Below are positions 39,165 to 48,182 of a stretch of 64,000 nt of DNA, one piece after another; position 1 is the first letter of the stretch, and every line of letters begins with the position of its first letter. The notes beneath the pieces are model-generated. The model had not been told where the DNA came from, did no database searches, and saw nothing but the letters and a program-made list of their open reading frames with translations. The stretch is from an uncultured Desulfovibrio sp. (GTDB taxonomy: Bacteria > Desulfobacterota > Desulfovibrionia > Desulfovibrionales > Desulfovibrionaceae), in assembly GCF_902477725.1 (NCBI RefSeq), contig NZ_CABSIF010000008.1, positions 124,001 through 188,000 on the forward strand, in the 5' to 3' direction. A program made the position numbers and the translations under genes.

Positions 39165-39605
39165 ATGCGGTATATTAAAGTATTTTTGCTCGCCATCCTC
39201 TTTTTCCTCGCTCTTGTGTTCTTTTTTCAGAACCAGGGCGCGCTCTCCCAGAGCATGGTGCTCACGCTCAACCTGTTCTTTATTCCCGCCATGTCTTCCA
39301 TCGCCCTGCCCTTCTACTTTCTGGTCATCGCGGCCTTCGCCTGTGGCGCCTTGATGACTCTGGGCTTTCTGGTGTGGGACAAGGTCAATCTGACCGCCCG
39401 CCTGATGAAGCAGAAATGGCAGATCAGCAGCCTTGAGCGCGAACTTGAAAAAACCAAGAAAAAGCTTGGCGCAGACACAGCCCGCGCGCAGTTCTTCAGC
39501 AAGAACGGCAAGGCCGACGCCCAGCCCGCGCCTGTGGCCCCCGTTGCCGCAACTGCTGCTGCCACCGAAGAATCACTGGTTCCGGATCCTGACAAGCAGC
39601 ACTAG
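39165..39605 (+). CDS. LapA/DUF1049-family membrane protein
   Basis: An inner-membrane protein of 146 aa with two membrane helices (about 4-24 and 45-70), then a basic, coiled-coil stretch (QKWQISSLERELEKTKKKL) and an Ala/Pro tail. This layout fits the lipopolysaccharide assembly protein A domain family. Two ATGs are six bases apart; the second, at 39165, has GAGGAG at the ideal seven-base spacing. Confidence 0.78.
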   Translation: MRYIKVFLLAILFFLALVFFFQNQGALSQSMVLTLNLFFIPAMSSIALPFYFLVIAAFACGALMTLGFLVWDKVNLTARLMKQKWQISSLERELEKTKKKLGADTARAQFFSKNGKADAQPAPVAPVAATAAATEESLVPDPDKQH

Positions 39606-39622
39606 ACGTTTCGCAATCCGCT

Positions 39623-39669
39623 TTGTGGCGCTGTTCGGCTGAGGGTCTGGGCAGCGCCACAATTTTTTT
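39623..39669 (+). terminator. Intrinsic terminator after the LapA-like gene
   Basis: An 11-bp stem, TTGTGGCGCTG with CAGCGCCACAA, has an 18-base loop and a following TTTTTTT tract. It separates the upstream operon from mutS. Confidence 0.85.
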
Positions 39670-39715
39670 ATGGTTGCGGTAATCCGCAACCGTCACCGTC
39701 ACCCCAAGAATTACT

Positions 39716-42469
39716 ATGTCTGAAGCCCCCGCAAAACTGACCCCCATGTTTGAGCAGTACATGGGCATCAAGGCCGAACACCCCGATGCCCTGCTGTTTT
39801 ACCGCATGGGCGACTTTTATGAACTGTTTCTTGAAGACGCCAAGGTTGCGGCCCGCGAGCTTCAGATTGCCCTCACCAGCCGCAGCAGGGATGCAGAAAA
39901 CCCCATCCCCATGTGCGGCGTACCGTGGCATGCGGTGGAGGGCTACGTGGCCCAGCTCATCGACAAGGGCTATCACGTTGCCATCTGCGACCAGACAGAA
40001 GACCCAAAAGCCGCCAAGGGGCTGGTCAAGCGGGCCGTTACGCGTGTTATCACGCCCGGCACCGTGCTGGAAGACGCCAACCTCGCCAGCAAGAGCCATA
40101 ACTTTTTGGGGGCGCTGTGCCCTTCCGCCTCCGGTGGAGCTGGCGGCCTTGCCTGGGCGGATATTTCCACGGGCCAGTGGTCTGGCGTTGAGTTCAAGCG
40201 CGAAGCCGAACTCTGGCAGTGGGTGCAAAAACTTGCCCCGCGCGAACTGCTGGTGCCGGAAGGGGTCGAGCCGCCCCAACGGTGCATTCTGGAAGGTATA
40301 AGGCTTGTGCGCATGCCCGCGCCCCAGTTTGACCTCAAACGCGCCACAGAGCGCGTTGTGGCCGCTCAGGGCGTGCGCGAGGCTGGCGCTCTTGGACTGG
40401 AAGGCAAGCCGGAGCTCATGCGTGCCTGCGGCGCGCTGCTGGTCTATCTGAGCCAGACGCAGATGCGCAACCCCGACCACCTCATGCCCTTTGCTCCGCT
40501 TGATCTTGGCCGCCGCCTGCTCATTGACGATGTGACCGAGCGTAACCTTGAAATTTTTTTCCGCCTCAATGGCCGCAAGGGCAAAGGCACCCTGCGCCAT
40601 GTGCTGGACGACACCATGACTCCCATGGGCGGCAGGCTGCTTGAAGACATGCTGCGCCACCCCTGGCGAGAGCTTGGCCCCATCACCCGCGTTCAGGACG
40701 CTGTGGCCTTTTTTCATGCGGACGATGTCCGCCGCGCCGCACTGCGCGAAGCTTTGAAAAATGTCTACGACCTGGAGCGGCTCTCCACGCGCATCAGCCT
40801 GAATCAGGGCGCGCCGCGCGATTTTATTGCCCTGCGTAACAGCCTTGCGGCCCTGCCGGACGTGTATGCCGCCCTGCAAGGGGCTGGAACGCCTTTCGGG
40901 GCGAATTCTGACACAACTTCCGCTCCTGCGGGTCAGATGCCCAAGAGCGTTGCCGATGTGGTCAAGTCGTGGGACAACATGCAGGACTGCGCGGCCCTGC
41001 TGCAAAGCGCCCTGGTGGACAGCCCTCCTGCGGTCATTACCGAGGGCGGCCTGTTCAAAACCGGCTATAATGTGGAACTTGACCGCCTGCTTGATCTGGC
41101 GGAACACGGCGAACAGAAGCTCCAGAACATGCTGGCCGAGGAACAGGAAAAAACGGGCATCAGCAAGCTCAAGCTGGGCTTTAACCGTGTGTTCGGCTAT
41201 TATTACGAGCTCACGCGCGCGGCTCACAGCGGCCCTGCGCCCTTCCATTTTATTCGCCGCCAGAGCCTTGCCAATGCCGAGCGCTTCACCACTGTGGAGC
41301 TGAAAGAGCTTGAAGAAGAGCTTCTGTCTGCCGCAGACAAGCGCAAGACGCTGGAGTACTCGCTGTTTCAGGATCTGCGCACCCACATGGCCGCCCAGCG
41401 CGAACGCATCATTCACGCGGCGGATATGGTTGCCCAGCTCGACTACTGGCAGAGCCTCGCGCAGGTGGGCCGCGCCAACAACTGGTGCAGGCCGGAGCTT
41501 GACGCGGAGGCCAATCTGGACATCCGCGAGGGGCGGCACCCTGTGGTTGAAGCCATGCTTGGCCGCGCCAACTTTGTACCCAACGATTTTCGCCTTGATG
41601 CCGGACGCCGCCTATGCCTGCTCACAGGCCCCAACATGGCCGGTAAATCCACCGTGCTGCGGCAAGTTGCCATCATCAGCCTTCTGGCGCAGATGGGTTC
41701 CATGGTTCCTGCCAGCGCCGCCCGCCTCGGGCTGGTAGACCGCCTGTTTTCGCGCGTGGGCGCATCAGACAATCTCGCGCAGGGTCAGAGCACCTTTATG
41801 GTGGAAATGATGGAAACGGCCCGCATTCTGCGTCAGGCCACCCGCCGCAGCCTTGTGATTCTGGACGAAATTGGCCGGGGCACCAGCACCTATGACGGCG
41901 TAGCCCTGGCCTGGGCTGTGGTGGAAGACCTTGCTAAGCGGGCTGGCGGCGACCTGCGCACCCTCTTTGCCACCCACTACCACGAGCTGACCGCCCTGGA
42001 AGGCCGCATTGCAGGTGTGTTCACCATGAACATCGCCATCCGCGAATACAACAACGATATTCTCTTTCTGCACAAGCTTGTCCCCGGCCCTTCAGACCGC
42101 AGCTACGGCGTGGAGGTGGCCCGCCTTGCGGGTGTGCCCAGCCCCGTGGTGCAGCGGGCCAGAGCCATCTTGCAGGGGCTTGAACGCGGGCGCGACAACG
42201 CCAGAAAAACCGTGGTTTCTGCGGTATCCCTGCCGGGCCTGAGCCTGCCTGAGCCAGCAAAAAAAGAGCCGGAGCTGCCGGAAATTGCCGCTGCGCCGCC
42301 GCGCTCGGAACACCCGCTTGTGCTGCTGCTGCGCGAGCTGAATCCTGACGAACTCAGCCCGCTGGACGCCCTGCGGCTGCTCATGGAATGGAAAAAACTG
42401 TGGAGCGACAGCCCGGAATCTGCCCCGCAAACAGACGCCCTGCCGCCGGACGAGGATAGTCATGAGTGA
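39716..42469 (+). CDS. mutS: DNA mismatch repair protein MutS
   Basis: The mismatch-recognition ATPase (917 aa). The N-terminal mismatch-binding motif FYRMGDFYELF is complete (the family Phe-x-Glu pair lies in GDFYELF). The ATPase domain shows GPNMAGKSTVLR near residue 640, then GASDNLAQGQSTFMVEM and LVILDEIGRGTSTYDG, and TLFATHYHEL. The last eight bases overlap the next gene. Confidence 0.97.
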   Translation: MSEAPAKLTPMFEQYMGIKAEHPDALLFYRMGDFYELFLEDAKVAARELQIALTSRSRDAENPIPMCGVPWHAVEGYVAQLIDKGYHVAICDQTEDPKAAKGLVKRAVTRVITPGTVLEDANLASKSHNFLGALCPSASGGAGGLAWADISTGQWSGVEFKREAELWQWVQKLAPRELLVPEGVEPPQRCILEGIRLVRMPAPQFDLKRATERVVAAQGVREAGALGLEGKPELMRACGALLVYLSQTQMRNPDHLMPFAPLDLGRRLLIDDVTERNLEIFFRLNGRKGKGTLRHVLDDTMTPMGGRLLEDMLRHPWRELGPITRVQDAVAFFHADDVRRAALREALKNVYDLERLSTRISLNQGAPRDFIALRNSLAALPDVYAALQGAGTPFGANSDTTSAPAGQMPKSVADVVKSWDNMQDCAALLQSALVDSPPAVITEGGLFKTGYNVELDRLLDLAEHGEQKLQNMLAEEQEKTGISKLKLGFNRVFGYYYELTRAAHSGPAPFHFIRRQSLANAERFTTVELKELEEELLSAADKRKTLEYSLFQDLRTHMAAQRERIIHAADMVAQLDYWQSLAQVGRANNWCRPELDAEANLDIREGRHPVVEAMLGRANFVPNDFRLDAGRRLCLLTGPNMAGKSTVLRQVAIISLLAQMGSMVPASAARLGLVDRLFSRVGASDNLAQGQSTFMVEMMETARILRQATRRSLVILDEIGRGTSTYDGVALAWAVVEDLAKRAGGDLRTLFATHYHELTALEGRIAGVFTMNIAIREYNNDILFLHKLVPGPSDRSYGVEVARLAGVPSPVVQRARAILQGLERGRDNARKTVVSAVSLPGLSLPEPAKKEPELPEIAAAPPRSEHPLVLLLRELNPDELSPLDALRLLMEWKKLWSDSPESAPQTDALPPDEDSHE

Positions 42470-42866
42470 CGCCAATCCCTGGTCTGTCATCCAGCTTGTG
42501 GCGGAACGCCGCATTGAGGAAGCCCTGTCGCAAGGGGCCTTTGACAATCTGCCCGGCGCTGGCAAACCCCTTGAGATTGAAGACCTGAGCCATGTGCCGG
42601 AAGACATGCGCATGGCCTACAAAATATTGCGCAATGCTGGCTGCCTGCCGCCCGAGCTTGAGGAGCGCAAGGAATTGAACAGGCTTGTTGATCTGCTGGA
42701 ACGGTGCGAAGACGAGCAGGAACGCGTGCGCCAGATGCAAAGGGTGCGCTTTATGGTCACCCGGGCCAAAATGCGCTTTCAGCGCCCCATGCAGATTGAG
42801 CAGGACGACCCCTATTACGACCGCCTGCTGGACAGATTGTCCGCCAATCCGCGCAAGGCGGACTGA
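42462..42866 (+). CDS. DUF1992 family protein
   Basis: A 134-aa cytoplasmic protein. The start, NPWSVIQLVAERRIEEALSQ, followed by AFDNLPGAGKPL is the hallmark of DUF1992, also found in eukaryotic DNAJC28. The function is unknown. It overlaps the mutS end by eight bases and so is translated from the same message. Confidence 0.88.
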   Translation: MSDANPWSVIQLVAERRIEEALSQGAFDNLPGAGKPLEIEDLSHVPEDMRMAYKILRNAGCLPPELEERKELNRLVDLLERCEDEQERVRQMQRVRFMVTRAKMRFQRPMQIEQDDPYYDRLLDRLSANPRKAD

Positions 42867-42939
42867 CGGCTGTGACAGGTGTAACGCCGAACACAGGAGC
42901 TACCCAGTCAATTCACTATAATTATCCGATTTTACATAC

Positions 42940-42977
42940 TTATAACTTTTAGAATGATTTAATGCGCCTTGTTATAA
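42940..42977 (+). promoter_or_regulatory. Distal activator-site pair upstream of dcuB
   Basis: TTATAAC at 42940-42946 and GTTATAA at 42971-42977 form a spaced inverted repeat. The 16-mer TATAACTTTTAGAATG and the following AATGC..CTTGTTATAAAA recur upstream of the fumarase genes (51369-51408) with the same 30-base spacing of the two arms. The pair lies about 190 bp before the predicted start of transcription, consistent with an enhancer for the NtrC-type activator. Function is inferred. Confidence 0.65.
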
Positions 42978-43021
42978 AAGGCACAATCTCCATAAATCGC
43001 GGGCTCAGCCCAATTCGTTCC

Positions 43022-43059
43022 AAGTCCTCCATAACTTTTGTTATGGAGGACTTTTTATT
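43022..43059 (+). promoter_or_regulatory. Palindrome upstream of dcuB, activator site and possible terminator
   Basis: A 14-bp perfect stem, AAGTCCTCCATAAC with its complement, has a TTTT centre and is followed by TTTATTG. The core ATAAC-4-GTTAT recurs in the fumarase leader and repeats the arms of the distal pair, pointing to an activator site about 108 bp before the start of transcription. It could also terminate the mutS/DUF1992 message; both roles are possible. Confidence 0.65.
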
Positions 43060-43119
43060 GTGTGATGATAAAAATAAAAAAACATTATATATTGAACTAT
43101 TACATAGAGGCAATCACTC

Positions 43120-43134
43120 TGGCATCAAAACTGC
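43120..43134 (+). promoter_or_regulatory. Sigma-54 (-24/-12) promoter of dcuB-frdCAB
   Basis: TGGCATCAAAACTGC matches the sigma-54 consensus TGGCAC-N5-TTGC with exact spacing between GG (43121-43122) and GC (43133-43134). Transcription would start near 43146, giving a leader of about 115 bases. The fumarase leader has nearly the same 15-mer. The encoded activator at 49919 has the sigma-54 contact loop. Confidence 0.75.
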
Positions 43135-43159
43135 TTTCTCTCCCGTTATCTGTCACGCG

Positions 43160-43217
43160 CTGCATGTAAGGCGGTAGTGCCAAAGCACTATCGTGCAGTT
43201 CAGCCATGTATGGCTGA
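43160..43217 (+). promoter_or_regulatory. Tandem stem-loops in the dcuB 5' leader
   Basis: The first hairpin (43160-43198) has an outer CTGCA/TGCAG and an inner TAGTGC-CAAA-GCACTA. The second (43200-43217) is TCAGCCAT-GT-ATGGCTGA. Both lie between the predicted sigma-54 start and the dcuB ribosome site. They may affect mRNA stability or translation; no known riboswitch is matched. Confidence 0.55.
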
Positions 43218-43259
43218 GCAGTCATATCATGAAACAAAATAACGAAAATGGGAGATTTC

Positions 43260-44603
43260 ATGCTGACACTGCAACTTTGTGTCATTCTGGCCTGTCTGCT
43301 GTTGGGAACACGATATGGCGGCATGGGGCTGGGCCTCATCAGCGGCATTGGTTTGTTCATTCTCTGTTTTGTCTTCAACGTGCAGCCGGGCAAACCGCCC
43401 GTTGATGTCATTCTTACGATTCTGGCCGTTATCGGTTGCGCGGCCACACTGCAAACGGCGGGGGGACTGGATGTGCTCATGCGGGTGGCTGAACGCCTGC
43501 TTCGCAAACACCCGGAACACATCACTCTGCTGGCTCCCATCACCACATGGTTTCTTACGCTGCTGTGCGGTACCGGCCACGTGGCGTACACCATGTTTCC
43601 CATTATCTATGACATCGCCATCAACAAGGGCATCCGCCCTGAAAGGCCTATGGCTGTCGCTTCTGTTTCGGCGCAGATCGGCATCTGCGCATCACCCGTC
43701 TCTGTTGCTGTTGTTTCAATGGTTTCCATGCTCGGGCAAGCCCACGGTGTGGGAACTGCCATAAGCATTGTCACGTTGTTGGCCATTTCCATTCCGTCCA
43801 CCTTCGTGGGCGTACTGTGCGCTGGTTTGTGGTCCATGCACCGTGGCAAAGACCTGGACAAGGATCCGGAATTTCAGAAGCGTCTGGCCGACCCGGAAAC
43901 CAAGTCCTACATATACGGCGGCGGCAGCACCCTGCTGGACAAGGTATTTCCCCCAGAAGCATACCGCGCCGTGTGGTTCTTTTTTGCCGCAATAGCCGCC
44001 GTGGTGATACTTGGCGCTTTTGCTGACCTGCGCCCCTCTTTCGGCCCGCCGAACAAGCTCGCGCCTCTTTCCATGAACATTGTCATTCAGATGATCATGC
44101 TCATTGCTGGCGCGTGCATCCTTATGTTCTGCAAGGTCAAGCAGCAGGCCATATCGAGCAGTGCGGTCTTCAAGGCTGGCATGGTCGCCATCTTTTCCGT
44201 TTTTGGCGTGGCCTGGATGACTGACAGCTTTTTCCATGCCCACCTTGTATTCATCAAGACGGAACTGGCAAGCGTGGTGACATCCTATCCCTGGACGTAC
44301 GCTCTTGTGCTTGTGTTTGTCTCCAAGCTTGTGAACAGCCAGGCAGCCGCTCTGGCGGCGGTTGTTCCCCTTGGCCTCAGCCTCGGCCTTGAACCCAAGC
44401 TGCTGCTGGCCTTCATGCCCATGTGTTACGGCTACTTTATCCTGCCCACCTATCCCAGCGATCTGGCCTGCATCAATTTTGACAGATCAGGCACCACGTG
44501 CATCGGCAAGTTCATCATCAATCACAGTTTCATTATCCCTGGTGCCATAGGCATTACCGTGGGCACGCTTGTAAGCTACGCCCTGGTCATGACCTTCCTG
44601 TAA
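43260..44603 (+). CDS. dcuB: Anaerobic C4-dicarboxylate antiporter DcuB
   Basis: An inner-membrane fumarate/succinate exchanger (447 aa) with about 11 hydrophobic segments. The N-terminal half closely follows E. coli DcuB: FVFNVQPGKPPVDVILTILA, TLQTAGGLDVLM, LLCGTGHVAYT and NKGIRPERPMA; these fit DcuB better than DcuA. GGGAG six bases before ATG 43260 decides the start over an ATG four codons earlier. It leads the frd operon, supplying fumarate and exporting succinate. Confidence 0.93.
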   Translation: MLTLQLCVILACLLLGTRYGGMGLGLISGIGLFILCFVFNVQPGKPPVDVILTILAVIGCAATLQTAGGLDVLMRVAERLLRKHPEHITLLAPITTWFLTLLCGTGHVAYTMFPIIYDIAINKGIRPERPMAVASVSAQIGICASPVSVAVVSMVSMLGQAHGVGTAISIVTLLAISIPSTFVGVLCAGLWSMHRGKDLDKDPEFQKRLADPETKSYIYGGGSTLLDKVFPPEAYRAVWFFFAAIAAVVILGAFADLRPSFGPPNKLAPLSMNIVIQMIMLIAGACILMFCKVKQQAISSSAVFKAGMVAIFSVFGVAWMTDSFFHAHLVFIKTELASVVTSYPWTYALVLVFVSKLVNSQAAALAAVVPLGLSLGLEPKLLLAFMPMCYGYFILPTYPSDLACINFDRSGTTCIGKFIINHSFIIPGAIGITVGTLVSYALVMTFL

Positions 44604-44636
44604 CCACGGTACAAGACAGGGATATCAGGAGAAATT

Positions 44637-45287
44637 ATGAGTCAGGCTTTGTACAATGCCGGGGAATCGCCGCACACCAGATCTGAATCGCGGCTGGATT
44701 TTTTTCAGGCGATATCAGGCGTGCTGCTCATCGCCTTTCTTTGGGCGCATCTGCTTATGGTGGGCAGCGTTATCATAAGCCCTTCTGCCATGAATGCTCT
44801 TGGCTGGTTTCTTGAAGCCACCTGCATGGCCCAAATCGGCGGCCCAATCATCTTCATGCTCATGGTGGCGCATTTTGTGATCGCCGCCCGCAAGATGCCT
44901 TTCGCCGCCGGGGAATGGAGTCTTTTCTGGAACCATGCCGTGCGACTGCGGCACAAGGACACCTGGATGTGGATTGTGCAGGTTGCGACGGCTCTGGTTA
45001 TTCTGATTATGGGCAGCATCCACATGTACACCATCCTCACCCATTTGCCCATTGACGCGGCCACGAGCGCAGCGCGGGTGCGCGGCGGCTGGCTGCCGTT
45101 TTATCTGCTGCTGCTGCCTCTGGCCGAGCTCCATGTGGGCATCGGTTTTTACCGCCTTGGCGTGAAGTACGGTTTTATAACCAGAAGCACGCGCTCCCGC
45201 TGGCAACGCGGCGAGTATATGATGATGGGCGGTTTTGTGGCCATTGGCCTTATGACCCTGCTGCGCCTCTGGCTGCTGGCCGGATAG
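44637..45287 (+). CDS. frdC: Fumarate reductase cytochrome b subunit
   Basis: The membrane anchor of a Wolinella-type quinol:fumarate reductase (216 aa). Five hydrophobic helices are visible, with histidines suited to bind two b hemes (FLWAHLLM, MVAHFVI, GSIHMYTI and ELHVGIGFYR). AGGAG precedes the ATG. The order frdC-frdA-frdB is that of epsilonproteobacterial enzymes, not the four-subunit E. coli frdABCD. Confidence 0.92.
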   Translation: MSQALYNAGESPHTRSESRLDFFQAISGVLLIAFLWAHLLMVGSVIISPSAMNALGWFLEATCMAQIGGPIIFMLMVAHFVIAARKMPFAAGEWSLFWNHAVRLRHKDTWMWIVQVATALVILIMGSIHMYTILTHLPIDAATSAARVRGGWLPFYLLLLPLAELHVGIGFYRLGVKYGFITRSTRSRWQRGEYMMMGGFVAIGLMTLLRLWLLAG

Positions 45288-45297
45288 GAGGACTTAC

Positions 45298-47148
45298 GTG
45301 CGAGTTTTTCAAACTGATCTGCTCTGCATAGGTGCCGGACTCGCCGGCGAACGCGTTGCCGTGGAAGCGGCCCAGGCCGGATTTGACGTTATTTGTCTGT
45401 CCCTTGTTCCTCCACGCCGTTCGCATTCATCGGCGGCGCAGGGGGGCATGCAGGCGGCCCTCGGCAACTCCATCATGGGCGAGGGCGACAGCCCCGACGT
45501 GCATTTTATGGATACCGTAAAAGGTTCCGACTGGGGCTGCGACCAGGAAGTGGCCCGCATTTTTGCGGACACCGCGCCCATAGCCATGCGCGAGATGGCC
45601 TATCTTGGTGTGCCCTGGAATCGAGTGGAACCTGGCGAACATACCTACTTTAAGGGGGGCAAGCCCTTTCAGGCCAAGGAAAAAGCCCAAAACGAGGGCC
45701 TCATCCATGCCCGCGCCTTTGGCGGAACAGCCAAATGGCGCACCTGCTATACCGCGGACGGTACGGGGCATTCCGTACTCTTCACCCTGGATAACCGCCT
45801 GCTGCAACTGGGTGTGGACGTGCACGACCGCATGCAGGCCGAAGCGCTCATCCATGACGGGCAGACCTGCCAGGGTTGCGTTGCCCGCTGCCTGCGCACA
45901 GGTGAGCTGGTTGCCTACCTGGCGCGCGCAACGCTTATTGCCACTGGCGGATATGGACGCATTTATCGCGCCACAACCAATGCCGTCATCTGTGATGGTG
46001 GAGGACAGATAGCCGCTCTGGAAACCGGACTGGTGCCCATGGGCAACATGGAGGCCGTGCAGTTCCATCCCACGGGCACAGTGCCCACCGACATCCTTGT
46101 TACCGAAGGCTGCCGGGGTGACGGCGGAACCCTGCTTGACGTCAACGGCTATCGTTTCATGCCCGACTACGAGCCGGAAAAAGCAGAGCTGGCCTCCCGC
46201 GATGTGGTTTCCCGGCGCATGACCGAGCATATGCGCAAGGGGCTTGGCGTAAAAAGCCCGTATGGCGACCACCTGTGGCTGGATATCCGTCATCTGGGTG
46301 AAAAGCACATCACCACCAATCTGCGTGAAGTGTATGAAATCGCGACCAACTTCCTTGGCGTGGATCCCATACACCAGCCCATTCCCGTGCGCCCGACCCA
46401 GCACTACAGCATGGGCGGCGTACGCACCAACAAGGACGGTGCGGCCTATGGTCTGAAAGGCCTCTACGCCGCGGGCGAGGCCGCCTGTTGGGACATGCAC
46501 GGCTTTAACCGCCTGGGGGGCAACTCCTTGTCCGAAACAATTGTTGCGGGCCGTGTCGTGGGCGCAAAAATTGTGGAATTTCTTCAGGGACACGATTCCC
46601 TGTTTTCCACAGCCGCCATGCGTGATGCGGAAAATCTGGTCAAAAGCCGCATAGAGGCCCTGTGCCGTGGCGGTAGTGAAAACTGCTTTACGCTGCGCAA
46701 TGCCATGCAGGACGTCATGATGGAGCATGTGGGCATTTTCCGTAACGGCCCGGATCTGGAGGAAGGCGTGGAAAAACTCCAGGCTCTGCTTGAGCGCAGT
46801 AAAAATATCGGGCTCAACGGTTCATCCGGCAGTGCGTTCAGTCCTGAAATTTCCACCGCCCTGCGCATGCCCGGCATGATCAAACTTGCGCTGTGCACTG
46901 CCTATGGGGCGCTCATGCGCACCGAAAGCCGCGGAGCGCACACGCGGGAAGACTTCCCCGAGCGTAATGACCAGCAGTGGCTCAACCGCACTCTGGCCCA
47001 CTGGAAAGAAGGCGATACCTTGCCGACACTCAGCTATGAATCGGCAACTCCGTGGTATGAAATTCCCCCGGGTGAACGCGGTTACGGCGGTGGCAAAATC
47101 ATTGCCGCCGAGATTTCTCCCAGCATGATCAAGAAGCAAGGAGCATAG
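45298..47148 (+). CDS. frdA: Fumarate reductase flavoprotein subunit
   Basis: The catalytic subunit with covalent FAD (616 aa). The N-terminal dinucleotide fold is LCIGAGLAGERVAVEAA. The FAD-linking histidine region is RRSHSSAAQGGMQAALG. Active-site segments are QFHPTGTVPTDILVTEGCRG, RPTQHYSMGGVRTNKDG and NRLGGNSLSETIVAGR. The start codon is GTG with AGGAGG upstream (spacing 6). It reduces fumarate to succinate on the cytoplasmic side. Confidence 0.96.
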   Translation: MRVFQTDLLCIGAGLAGERVAVEAAQAGFDVICLSLVPPRRSHSSAAQGGMQAALGNSIMGEGDSPDVHFMDTVKGSDWGCDQEVARIFADTAPIAMREMAYLGVPWNRVEPGEHTYFKGGKPFQAKEKAQNEGLIHARAFGGTAKWRTCYTADGTGHSVLFTLDNRLLQLGVDVHDRMQAEALIHDGQTCQGCVARCLRTGELVAYLARATLIATGGYGRIYRATTNAVICDGGGQIAALETGLVPMGNMEAVQFHPTGTVPTDILVTEGCRGDGGTLLDVNGYRFMPDYEPEKAELASRDVVSRRMTEHMRKGLGVKSPYGDHLWLDIRHLGEKHITTNLREVYEIATNFLGVDPIHQPIPVRPTQHYSMGGVRTNKDGAAYGLKGLYAAGEAACWDMHGFNRLGGNSLSETIVAGRVVGAKIVEFLQGHDSLFSTAAMRDAENLVKSRIEALCRGGSENCFTLRNAMQDVMMEHVGIFRNGPDLEEGVEKLQALLERSKNIGLNGSSGSAFSPEISTALRMPGMIKLALCTAYGALMRTESRGAHTREDFPERNDQQWLNRTLAHWKEGDTLPTLSYESATPWYEIPPGERGYGGGKIIAAEISPSMIKKQGA

Positions 47149-47150
47149 GC

Positions 47151-47933
47151 ATGGCACGCACCCTTCATCTGGAGATATTCCGGCATAATCCCTCTGACCC
47201 GGAATCAAAGCCGCGCATGCAGCACTTTGAGCTGGAAGAAACCGCGAGCATGACGCTCTTTCTGGTACTTTCGCAGATCCGTGAAACCATGGACGCTACG
47301 CTCCAGTTTGATTTCTGCTGCCGGGCGGGCATTTGCGGCTCATGCGCCATGGTCATTAACGGTCGGCCTGGTCTTGCCTGCCACACGCGCACTTCCGACC
47401 TGCCGGACCATATCACCCTGCACCCACTGCCGGTGTTCAAATTGCTGGGCGACCTTTCAGTGGACACGGGCACATGGTTCAGAAAGGTAGGGCAGAAGAT
47501 CGAGTCATGGGTTCATACCAGCAAACCCTTTGAGCCTTATGCCCCGGAAGATCGCATGACCAACACGCTCGCCAATGAAATCTTTGAGCTTGACCGCTGC
47601 GTTGAATGCGGCTGCTGCGTGGCGGCATGCGGTACGGCCCTTATGCGCAGCGACTTCATCGGGGCTACAAGTATCAACCGTCTGGCGCGGTTTTATATAG
47701 ACCCACGCGATGAGCGCACAAGCGATAGTTTTTATGAACTGATTGGAGACGATTCCGGCGTTTTTGGTTGCATGGGCCTGCTGGCCTGCGAAGATGTCTG
47801 CCCCAAGAAGATACCGCTTCAGGATCAGCTCGGCATCATGCGGCGCATGGCCACGCTGGAATCCGTACGCGGCATTTTGCCCAGCGCAATCCGCAAAAAG
47901 TTTTTAGGTTGCAAAGAAAATTGTATTTGCTGA
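47151..47933 (+). CDS. frdB: Fumarate reductase iron-sulfur subunit
   Basis: The electron relay between the cytochrome and the flavin subunit (260 aa). The [2Fe-2S] ligands are in CCRAGICGSCAMVINGRPGLAC. The [4Fe-4S] and [3Fe-4S] ligands are in CVECGCCVAACG and CMGLLACEDVCPKKIP. It starts 2 bp after frdA. Confidence 0.96.
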   Translation: MARTLHLEIFRHNPSDPESKPRMQHFELEETASMTLFLVLSQIRETMDATLQFDFCCRAGICGSCAMVINGRPGLACHTRTSDLPDHITLHPLPVFKLLGDLSVDTGTWFRKVGQKIESWVHTSKPFEPYAPEDRMTNTLANEIFELDRCVECGCCVAACGTALMRSDFIGATSINRLARFYIDPRDERTSDSFYELIGDDSGVFGCMGLLACEDVCPKKIPLQDQLGIMRRMATLESVRGILPSAIRKKFLGCKENCIC

Positions 47934-48014
47934 AATTGTATAGAATATGAAAATAGTTGAAATACACCATTGGAGGCCAGGAACAAAACTATTGCCTGTT
48001 TTGTTGTAGCCCTC

Positions 48015-48048
48015 ACAGAAGGGGGCAAGCCATACTGCCCCCTTCTGT
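48015..48048 (+). terminator. Stem-loop terminator after frdB
   Basis: A 13-bp perfect stem, ACAGAAGGGGGCA with its complement, has an 8-base loop, 82 bp after frdB. The T tract (CTTTTTT) begins ten bases beyond the stem, so it may not be fully efficient. Confidence 0.7.
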
Positions 48049-48182
48049 AAAATGGCTTTTTTCAGCGGCTATACGCGTTGTTCCACACTGCGCGCATGCA
48101 GCGATTTGTATTCTGTGCCATGCATGCAGCATGGAATACGTTAATGAGTTGACGCTTTAAAAAAAACACGGCAGGAATAACC

